Assembly: GCA_031255075.1 (NCBI GenBank)
Contig: JAIRTF010000025.1
Coordinates: forward strand, 1-5,078
DNA length: 5,078 nucleotides
Source: Bifidobacteriaceae bacterium
GTDB taxonomy: Bacteria > Actinomycetota > Actinomycetes > Actinomycetales > WQXJ01
Direction: 5' to 3'
Shown: one piece after another, positions 1 to 5,078 of the stretch
Layout of the letters: every line of letters begins with the position of its first letter
Position numbering within the stretch: the first letter of the stretch is position 1
Notes under the pieces: generated by a model
What the model was told of the DNA's origin: nothing
The model's input: only the letters and a program-made list of their open reading frames with translations
Database searches by the model: none
Position numbers and translations under genes: made by a program

Positions 1-2
1 TG

Positions 3-32
3 CTACAACGGCTCGAAACAATGAGCGGGTAA
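3..32 (+). CDS. Possible last codons of a rightward gene entering from the left (partial)
   Basis: In plus frame 3 the window opens with LQRLETMSG followed by TAA at 30-32, and the 39-64 hairpin comes right after. This arrangement fits the end of a converging gene. Only nine residues are visible and no family can be named. A rival reading is plus frame 2, open from 2 to the TGA at 101-103 (33 residues, hydrophilic), which would place the hairpin inside the coding region. A leftward gene starting here cannot be excluded. Confidence 0.22.
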   Translation, partial: LQRLETMSG

Positions 33-38
33 GCAACC

Positions 39-64
39 GTCCGCAGCCAACCAAGACTGCGGAC
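39..64 (+). terminator. Candidate terminator hairpin for a rightward gene ending near the left edge
   Basis: A perfect 8-bp inverted repeat, GTCCGCAG (39-46) and CTGCGGAC (57-64), with a 10-base loop. It lies 6 bases after a TAA stop at 30-32 on the plus strand. The sequence that follows is only mildly T-rich (GTTCTT at 72-77). The stem is clear; its role as a terminator is inferred from its position. Confidence 0.4.
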
Positions 65-112
65 TCGCCAGCGTTCTTGGATCAGGCGGCGGGGCGGCTT
101 TGAGCGTTCGGC

Positions 113-142
113 TGTCGGGGGACAGGGCGCCAGCCCCTGACA
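113..142. repeat. Imperfect inverted repeat in the intergenic region
   Basis: TGTCGGGGG (113-121) can pair with CCCCTGACA (134-142), with one G:T position in plus-strand RNA (an A:C mismatch in minus-strand RNA) and a 12-base loop holding the palindrome GGCGCC (126-131). The left arm can instead form a small competing hairpin, CTGTC-GGGG-GACAG (112-125). This could be a second terminator-like structure for either converging transcript, or chance in GC-rich DNA. Confidence 0.3.
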
Positions 143-165
143 ATGGCGGATCAGGTGGGGATCGG

Positions 166-183
166 TTTGGGGTCAACCCCAAA
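166..183 (-). terminator. Candidate terminator hairpin after the GNAT gene
   Basis: A perfect inverted repeat, TTTGGGG - TCAA - CCCCAAA (7 bp stem, 4-base loop), begins one base after the TAG stop of the GNAT gene. No U-rich run follows it on the minus strand (CCGATCC comes next), so it is not a textbook intrinsic terminator, but hairpins without a U-tract are common at gene ends in high-GC bacteria. The repeat is symmetric and could stop transcription from either side. Confidence 0.5.
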
Positions 184-184
184 G

Positions 185-1255
185 CTAGGAGAGGGTCTTG
201 TGGAAGATGGCGTAGTTGTGGGTGCGGGAGACCTGGTCGGGTAGGTAGGAGGCGGTGGGGGCCGCATGATGCATCAGGGCGCCGATGCCGGGCACGCCCA
301 GGCGGGCAGCTCGTTCCAGGCCGGGGAGGGTCAGGGCTGGCCCGAGGCCACGGTAGGCGTCATCAACGGCCAGGTAGGCGCCGATCAGCGCGCGCGGCCG
401 CAGCCGTCCGGCCAGTAGAGCCGCCGCCCTGGCCGTACCCGAATCAAGGGAACGGCCGAAATCCGGCATGGCGGCAGCGAAGCCAACCAGCTGGTCACCG
501 GCCCAGGCCACTTGGGAAGCCTGGCGGTCCAAGACTTGGCCTAGCGGCCGCATCAGCGCCTCGAACTGGTCAAACTCCAATGGATGAAACTCGCTCATGA
601 CGGCGAACCGGTCCATGACCAGCTGATGGACCAGCGGGAGCAGATCGGCAAACTGGCGTCCCAGGGGCCGCAGTTCTACGCCGGCGGAGTCCAGGCGGCG
701 TTCCAGGGTTGACCGGCTGAAGGGGCCCTCGGCCGGCACCTGTGGAGAAAACAACACAGTTGACCGGTAACGTTCCGCGGCCGCATAGCCGGCGGCTTCC
801 CAAGCAGCCGGATATTCGGGCCGGTTGAACGGCTCGCCGAAGAACGGTGGCACATCGAAATGGTCCAGTTTCAGGCGGTAGCCAACCCAGTAGTCCGGCT
901 CGAACGGACCCCGAATCGCCCGGCAGCCGCGTTCGGCGGCCAAGGTTTCGGCGGCCGCAAACAGCGCCGGTGCGGCAGCCGGGTCGGTGAACTCCAAGAG
1001 CCCCAGGTAGGCAACCGGCGAATCAGTCCGGAAGGTCACCGCACACCGGCCGATGCCGCGCCCCTCCCGGTCTCGGACCAGCAGCGGGTTGAAATCCAGG
1101 CCGGCAGACAACGGATGGGTCCCCGCCAGCAGGGGAACCTCATGGCGGCCCTGGCCGCCGCGAAAACGCCGGTCAGGGTAAACGCGTTGAACCAGACCCA
1201 ACCATTCGGCCGCCTCAGGGGTGCCAGCCCGCACCGGCTCGACTGGGGTCTTCAT
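185..1255 (-). CDS. GNAT-fold N-acyltransferase-like protein, YghO/BcerS-like family
   Basis: The product has 356 residues. The ATG at 1255-1253 overlaps the TGA of the fusion gene as ATGA. No clear Shine-Dalgarno precedes it, so translation probably depends on coupling. The pattern matches the YghO/BcerS-like acyl-CoA N-acyltransferase group, which has two GNAT-like halves. The N-terminal half has FNPLLVRDREGRGIGR (55-70), where flavourless family members carry an NP-x-x-A/V-RDG-x-x-GR motif, LGLLEF (84-89), and RGPFEPDYWVGYRLKLD (115-131) followed by FNRPEYPAAWEAAGY (143-157). The C-terminal half has VGFAAAMPDF (257-266), the acetyl-CoA-loop-like YRGLGPALTLPGLERA (301-316), and NYAIFHKTLS at the end. 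No signal peptide or membrane helix is visible, so it is cytosolic or peripheral. The substrate is unknown. Being coupled to a phosphatidylethanolamine-forming enzyme, it could act on an amino group of a lipid or head group, but that is inference. Family placement is fairly sure; biochemical role is not. Confidence 0.88.
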   Translation of the reverse strand: MKTPVEPVRAGTPEAAEWLGLVQRVYPDRRFRGGQGRHEVPLLAGTHPLSAGLDFNPLLVRDREGRGIGRCAVTFRTDSPVAYLGLLEFTDPAAAPALFAAAETLAAERGCRAIRGPFEPDYWVGYRLKLDHFDVPPFFGEPFNRPEYPAAWEAAGYAAAERYRSTVLFSPQVPAEGPFSRSTLERRLDSAGVELRPLGRQFADLLPLVHQLVMDRFAVMSEFHPLEFDQFEALMRPLGQVLDRQASQVAWAGDQLVGFAAAMPDFGRSLDSGTARAAALLAGRLRPRALIGAYLAVDDAYRGLGPALTLPGLERAARLGVPGIGALMHHAAPTASYLPDQVSRTHNYAIFHKTLS

Positions 1256-4200
1256 TCGCCCGCATCCAGCTGTTGACCAGCATCCGCGCTGCCGCCCAGG
1301 TCGGCACCTGTGCCGTCGTCCAAGTCGGTGTCCGCGCCGCGACCCAAACCAGGATCGGCACCGGCCGGTTCACTGGGCGTCACCAGTTCAACGGTGCCGG
1401 CCGCGCCATCAATCCGCACCACATCGCCATCGACCAGCAGGCTGGTCGCCCCAGCTATGCCGGCTACAAACGGCACACCCAGTTCGCGCGCCACGATGGC
1501 CGTGTGGGACAGCAGTGAGCCCTTTTCGCTGACCACACCAGCAGCTGTTGCCAGGTGGAAAACCCATCCAGGATCAGTCACCTCGGTGACCAGCACCTTG
1601 CCGGCCGCCGCGCCGGCCTCCAGCGGGCCGCGCACCACCAGGACCGAAGCCTGAACGTCCCCAGGAGAGCACCCTTCGCCGCGCAACGCCAGCCCAGCGG
1701 CCCGCTCCCGCGCAGCCCCGAAGGCCTCGCCACCGCCGGCGGCGGCCAGCTGACGCGGCAACAATTCGCCGGCGAATACCACCCGCGGATAGGCCGGCAA
1801 CCGCCCATAGGCAGCCAGCTCCTCAGCCCGGCGCGACACCAACGCGCGGCCCTCAGGTGGCCCACCAGGAGCCAACGCCTCGGCAATGGTCAGGTGGGTG
1901 ACATCTTCAGCGCGGTCCAGCTGACCCAGCCGTTCAAGCTCCTCACCCCGCAGGTAGAACAACTGCCGCACCATGCCAAACAGCCGCGACCGGTCCAACC
2001 GGGAAAGTTCCCGCGCCGCCACCCCGGCCCGGGCGTGCCGCGCCAACCACTGTGCCAGGCGCCGATGGCGCCGGGGGAAGAGCCACGCGGCATCGTCCCC
2101 GTCTGGTTGGCCGATGCCGCTCGGTTGCCTCTCCCCATCGGCGGCACCTGGGGTACGCGCCTCACCCAGCACGGTCCGCAGCAGAGTGTTCGGATGCGAC
2201 CGGGCCGTGGGGGTTTCCAGTTTGAGTTCACCGGTGGAGCGGTCCCCGTAGCGGTCGATGAACTGCGCGACGGCCTGCGCGAAGTCTGGGTAGGCCTGCC
2301 CGGTGGCCAACCAGGCCCGAACGGCGGCATCCGAATCGAGGTCCTCCAGGAAGTCCGCCAAGGCCGGGTCGCGGCCCACGGTCAGCGCCAGTTCCTGCCG
2401 AGCCACCAGCGGCTCCAACGAGACCAACGGCCGGCCCTGGGCTATCAGCCGCGCGGCCGCTTCCGTTGGCTGCCGCGAGTCCGTTTCACCACCGGCACCA
2501 CCGCGCTGTGAGCGCCCCGCCAAAGCGTTCAGAGCAGAGGTAAACGCAAAGGCGTAGACATCATTGATTAGGGTCACATCCCAACGTGGCGCCAGTTCGG
2601 CCGCCAACCAGCGGTAGATTTCGCTCGCTTCGCGCGCGCCGATCCGGCCGCCTCCACCCACCGCAGCCTGTGTCAGGTCCGTCCCGGCGGCCGCCGCCAG
2701 CCGCCGCCAGAACTCAGCCTCAACTTTGACAAAACGTTCATGCAGGTCTGCCACCAGGGACGGCGCTTGGGCCACAGATCTGGCTAGGGCCGCCCACATG
2801 CGCAGCCGCCGCGGCCAGGGTTCACCGCGCCCGGCGGTGAAGGCGCGTTCACGCACCCCCAACATGTTCTGCCAGGCGTCCACCACCACCCGTTGGAACG
2901 GCAGCAATGTCAGCAGCGCATACCAGTTGCTGATTTGGTAATACATCCGCCCGCCCCACCAGGCGACCATCTGCCGCAGCTGCGGATCACGCCGCCGCGC
3001 CACGGCCGGCGAACCGAGCCGTTCGGCCAACGCCCGAAACACATGATGGTAAATGTCGCCGGCGAAAGACGCGGTCAGGGCGCGGCTCAGCCCCGGATAG
3101 CTTTCAACGATGTTCGAGTTATCCAGGATCACGCCTTGACCACCGCCCAGGGTGGTGACCGGGCGGGCTTGCAGCAGCCAGACCTTACCTTGATGGTCGA
3201 TGCCGAATTCGACGTCAGCCGGTCCGCCCAGTTCCGCCGCGGCCGCTTGGGCCCGGGAAACCAGCTGCTCCACCGTTTCGCGTTCCAGGTGCGGCGCGCC
3301 AGCTGAACGGTGGGCGCTGATCAGTAGCGCTTGTTCGGCCGGCGACTGGCAGACCAGGTAGGTGGCAAGTTCGGCGGCATCATCTACGCCGGCGCCCACT
3401 CCCTGCCCCACGGTGATGACCATTTCATTGACTGGCCCGGTCGGGTTGGCGGTGAACACCACACCGGACATGGCGGCTTCGATCATCGGCTGAATCACCA
3501 CACCCACCAACGACTCCGCCAGGGTGCGCTGCCCGCCGGCCGCCAGACGGGTGTAAGCCAGGGCCGGAGCGGCGAATGCCGAACGCCAAACCTCAAGCAC
3601 GGCCGCACCGACCTGTTCCGCCGGAACATTCAGCCGGGTCAGATAGCAGCCGGCGGCTGACCGGTCGCGGCCGTCTTCGGCCACGGCCGATGACCGGACC
3701 GCATACCGGACACCTGGTTGAACCTGCTCCTGGATCAGCTGGTCCAACTCCGGGCCCAACTGAAGATCCGCTAAGACGGCTTGGGCTGCCGGGACCGCGC
3801 GGTTCGCCTCAGGCAGGGCCAGCGCGGCGGTGAGCTCTGCCCAGACTGGTGTCAGGGCTTCACGCATGGCGCTGACCGGTACGCCTGTGAACTCGGGCAC
3901 AGGCAGGTCAGCGGCCTGAAGCCGGGCCAGCGCTGCGGCCTTGGGCCCAGCTGCACCCGCTACCACGCCACCTACGGCACAACCGAGCTGCCCACCGGCT
4001 ACGGACCGAGGGGCTGGAGCGGCGGCATCGTCCGCCTTGGAAGGGGCGGTGATCAGGCCGATCCGGGAGCCCAAGGCGACCTTGGTTTCAATGCCCTGCT
4101 GGGACAGTTCCCAGATGTCTGGGTCCAGCTTGACGCGGCCGGGTTCCAACAGCACCACCAGAGTGGAGCCGCCTACCTCGAACCGGCCTTCGGTCTGGCC

Positions 4201-4920
4201 GCGGGCAAAACGGTCAAGGCCGCGGTCAACAATCCGGCCAACGGTCAGAGCCCCCACCGCGACCACGCCAACCAGCCCCAGGGACTCAGTTGACAGCACC
4301 GAGACCAGGCGCTGGTTGCGTACCAGCACCGGGCGGCGCCCGGATGCTGGGCCAACTGTGTCCAACCGGCCGGGAATCCAACGCCGGGTCAACGTGTGGC
4401 CGGCGGCTTGGTAGACGTAGTGGTGGAAATCATCGACTGACAACCGGAATACCAAACACCAGCCACCCTCGAAGGCGGCCGCAGGCGCCGCGTCACCAAG
4501 CAAGTCCGGCACCGAATAGGGCACGCCCTTGACGTTGACCGTCAGACCGGGCCGGATCTGGGCGGCCAGTAGCTTTGAATCTGCCGGTGCGATCAGATGG
4601 GCCGGGTTCGGATCAATCGGTCTGGCACCCGGCCGAGGCCGCCGCGTGAAGAAGGCCGCAAAGCTGGGCCAGTCACGCTGGGAGCATTCACTGAGGTCAA
4701 TCCCATGGGCCTGAACAAAACCATCAATCCGTTTGGCGGAGCCCGGCAGCCGCGTCGGTGCCGCCGCCAGGCGCGACACCCACGGCTGGGTGACCAGCCG
4801 GTTGGCGACCGCTTGAACCGGGCCCGTGCCATACAAGAATCCCAGCGTCCGGGGCGAGGGCACTGTCTCTTGGTACCACCGGCCACCCGCCCGGTCATAG
4901 ACCCGCACCTGGCGATTCAC
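1252..4920 (-). CDS. Fusion: type II phosphatidylserine decarboxylase + PEP-synthase-like (PPDK_N / PEP-utilizer) dikinase
   Basis: The product has 1222 residues. The chosen start is GTG at 4920-4918: it overlaps the upstream stop by 4 bases, and the protein then opens VYDRAGGRWYQETV, matching the usual N-terminus of type II decarboxylases. An ATG at 5013 would add 31 unconserved residues inside the upstream gene. Residues 1-290 are the decarboxylase, which converts phosphatidylserine to phosphatidylethanolamine at the membrane: FFTRRPRPGARPID (90-103), APADS with Asp114, DDFHHY with His166, and the self-cleavage site GGST (250-253). Residues 291-325 are an Ala/Pro/Gly linker. Residues 326-590 are an ATP-grasp PPDK_N domain: GPKAAALARL (Lys327), AVRSSAVAED (Arg409), DVEFG (Glu571) and LLQARPVT (Gln584, Arg586). 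The middle domain, 591-1078, has DNSNIVESYPG, YGDRSTGELKLE and NWY. Residues 1079-1180 are the swivel domain with GSLLSHTAIVARELG (phospho-acceptor His1139). The tail is acidic. All main dikinase residues are kept, so activity is expected, but its acceptor is unknown. It is not a classical PEP synthase, which has a C-terminal PEP/pyruvate barrel absent here; the layout resembles rifampin phosphotransferase. Confidence 0.93.
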   Translation of the reverse strand: MNRQVRVYDRAGGRWYQETVPSPRTLGFLYGTGPVQAVANRLVTQPWVSRLAAAPTRLPGSAKRIDGFVQAHGIDLSECSQRDWPSFAAFFTRRPRPGARPIDPNPAHLIAPADSKLLAAQIRPGLTVNVKGVPYSVPDLLGDAAPAAAFEGGWCLVFRLSVDDFHHYVYQAAGHTLTRRWIPGRLDTVGPASGRRPVLVRNQRLVSVLSTESLGLVGVVAVGALTVGRIVDRGLDRFARGQTEGRFEVGGSTLVVLLEPGRVKLDPDIWELSQQGIETKVALGSRIGLITAPSKADDAAAPAPRSVAGGQLGCAVGGVVAGAAGPKAAALARLQAADLPVPEFTGVPVSAMREALTPVWAELTAALALPEANRAVPAAQAVLADLQLGPELDQLIQEQVQPGVRYAVRSSAVAEDGRDRSAAGCYLTRLNVPAEQVGAAVLEVWRSAFAAPALAYTRLAAGGQRTLAESLVGVVIQPMIEAAMSGVVFTANPTGPVNEMVITVGQGVGAGVDDAAELATYLVCQSPAEQALLISAHRSAGAPHLERETVEQLVSRAQAAAAELGGPADVEFGIDHQGKVWLLQARPVTTLGGGQGVILDNSNIVESYPGLSRALTASFAGDIYHHVFRALAERLGSPAVARRRDPQLRQMVAWWGGRMYYQISNWYALLTLLPFQRVVVDAWQNMLGVRERAFTAGRGEPWPRRLRMWAALARSVAQAPSLVADLHERFVKVEAEFWRRLAAAAGTDLTQAAVGGGGRIGAREASEIYRWLAAELAPRWDVTLINDVYAFAFTSALNALAGRSQRGGAGGETDSRQPTEAAARLIAQGRPLVSLEPLVARQELALTVGRDPALADFLEDLDSDAAVRAWLATGQAYPDFAQAVAQFIDRYGDRSTGELKLETPTARSHPNTLLRTVLGEARTPGAADGERQPSGIGQPDGDDAAWLFPRRHRRLAQWLARHARAGVAARELSRLDRSRLFGMVRQLFYLRGEELERLGQLDRAEDVTHLTIAEALAPGGPPEGRALVSRRAEELAAYGRLPAYPRVVFAGELLPRQLAAAGGGEAFGAARERAAGLALRGEGCSPGDVQASVLVVRGPLEAGAAAGKVLVTEVTDPGWVFHLATAAGVVSEKGSLLSHTAIVARELGVPFVAGIAGATSLLVDGDVVRIDGAAGTVELVTPSEPAGADPGLGRGADTDLDDGTGADLGGSADAGQQLDAGE
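3946..4050 (-). other. Inter-domain linker between decarboxylase and dikinase (residues 291-325)
   Basis: The type II decarboxylase fold normally ends near the motif LGSRIGLI (residues 283-290). The next 35 residues are rich in Ala, Pro and Gly with few charged residues, and the Lys-containing start of the PPDK_N domain follows at 326. The reading frame stays open with the same GC-rich third positions on both sides, so this looks like a real flexible linker and not a sequencing join. Confidence 0.7.
4165..4170 (-). other. Predicted self-cleavage / pyruvoyl-forming site of the decarboxylase (Gly251-Ser252)
   Basis: The codons encode Gly251 and Ser252 within VGGST. In phosphatidylserine decarboxylases the chain breaks before this Ser, which becomes the pyruvoyl prosthetic group at the N-terminus of the alpha chain. 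Here the predicted products are a beta chain of 251 residues and, unusually, an alpha chain of 971 residues that contains the linker and the entire dikinase. The site is seen in the sequence; that cleavage occurs is inferred from the family. Confidence 0.75.
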
Positions 4921-5078
4921 CGGACCACCACCAGACCAATTGTCACGCCCACCGCCATCAAGGCGAAGATCACGTACCAGATGCCCCGCGGCTTGGGGAT
5001 CGGCACATCCCAAACGAACAGGACCGCCAACAACGCCAAGGCAGCCAAGACCAACCAGCGCAGCGCCCCTGGGGCGAA
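4917..5078 (-). CDS. C-terminal part of a membrane protein, possibly PssA-type phosphatidylserine synthase (partial)
   Basis: This is the last 53 codons of a gene that enters from the right edge, ending in TGA at 4919-4917. It is too short to be called by length, but it is supported by its composition and by its overlap with the next gene. Two hydrophobic stretches can be seen: roughly LRWLVLAALALLAVLFVW, then a short polar hinge (DVPIPKPRG), then a second stretch beginning WYVIFALMAVGVTIGLVVV and ending in Arg-stop. So it is the end of a multi-pass inner-membrane protein. The stop overlaps the GTG start of the decarboxylase-dikinase fusion as GTGA, which implies co-translation. Phosphatidylserine synthases of the CDP-alcohol phosphatidyltransferase family end in paired membrane helices and often sit directly before psd, so PssA is the favoured guess. 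The diagnostic CDP-alcohol motif would lie outside the window, so the identity is inference only. Confidence 0.6.
   Translation of the reverse strand, partial: FAPGALRWLVLAALALLAVLFVWDVPIPKPRGIWYVIFALMAVGVTIGLVVVR

Noticed and set aside
1..60. tRNA or tmRNA end at the left edge (short stem GCTC/GAGC at 11-26 and a GTTTCGAG-like string on the minus strand)
   Set aside because: No acceptor stem, T-stem or anticodon arm could be assembled on either strand around it.
79..155. 8-base direct repeat GGATCAGG at 79-86 and 148-155
   Set aside because: Too short and isolated to be an attachment site or repeat element; expected by chance in GC-rich DNA.
100..600. 166-codon open frame on the plus strand
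   Set aside because: Mostly antisense to the GNAT gene and runs through the intergenic hairpins; low-complexity Arg/Gly/Pro translation with no recognisable motif.
1555..2511. 318-codon open frame on the plus strand
   Set aside because: It is fully antisense to conserved dikinase sequence; its Arg/Pro/Gly/Gln-rich translation is typical of a shadow frame in GC-rich DNA.
4593..4898. 101-codon minus-strand open frame inside the decarboxylase region
   Set aside because: It is an alternative frame of the same DNA that encodes conserved decarboxylase motifs such as FFTRRPRPGARPID; its own translation is Arg/Gly-rich noise.
1252..4920. Annotation of the dikinase half as rifampin phosphotransferase (antibiotic resistance)
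   Set aside because: The domain order is similar, but the middle domain carries motifs of a different PEP-synthase-like group and the gene is fused to a phospholipid enzyme.
4051..4920. Decarboxylase half as an amino-acid (PsiD-like tryptophan) decarboxylase
   Set aside because: The N-terminal VYDRAGGRWY segment, the FFTR block and the spacing to GGST fit bacterial type II phosphatidylserine decarboxylases better, and the upstream membrane gene fits lipid synthesis.
4921..5013. N-terminal extension of the fusion protein to an ATG at 5013
   Set aside because: The 31 extra residues lie in another frame of the upstream membrane-protein gene, look unlike any decarboxylase N-terminus, and the GTG at 4920 gives a clean 4-base overlap and the expected family start.

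Overview
This GC-rich window (both strands show strong G/C at third codon positions) looks like a chromosomal piece of a high-GC bacterium, most likely an actinobacterium. That is a judgement from base composition, codon use and GTG start use; there is no rRNA or other marker gene to prove it. Nearly all of the window is one leftward (minus-strand) operon of three genes, each overlapping the next by 4 bases.

Reading in the direction of transcription (right to left): (1) 5078-4917 is the 3' end of an integral membrane protein with two hydrophobic segments. Its position before a phosphatidylserine decarboxylase makes a PssA-type phosphatidylserine synthase (CDP-alcohol phosphatidyltransferase) the most attractive guess, but the fragment alone does not prove it. 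(2) 4920-1252 is a 1222-residue fusion. A complete type II (clostridial-like) phosphatidylserine decarboxylase (residues about 1-290) is joined by an Ala/Pro/Gly-rich linker to a complete three-part PEP-synthase-like dikinase: ATP-grasp PPDK_N domain, a long middle domain and a C-terminal phosphohistidine swivel domain. (3) 1255-185 is a 356-residue GNAT-fold protein of the YghO/BcerS-like family. A compact inverted repeat starts one base after its stop codon and probably ends the operon.

The leftmost 184 bases hold no complete gene. They contain three inverted repeats and perhaps the last few codons of a rightward gene entering from the left, which would make this a convergent gene boundary.

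How the genes may work together: PssA (if that is what gene 1 is) would make phosphatidylserine, the decarboxylase half of gene 2 would turn it into phosphatidylethanolamine, and the dikinase half and the GNAT protein are of unknown substrate. The physical fusion and the stop/start overlaps make a shared lipid or head-group pathway a reasonable inference. The key oddity is that self-cleavage of the decarboxylase would put the pyruvoyl cofactor on the N-terminus of the same chain that carries the whole dikinase.
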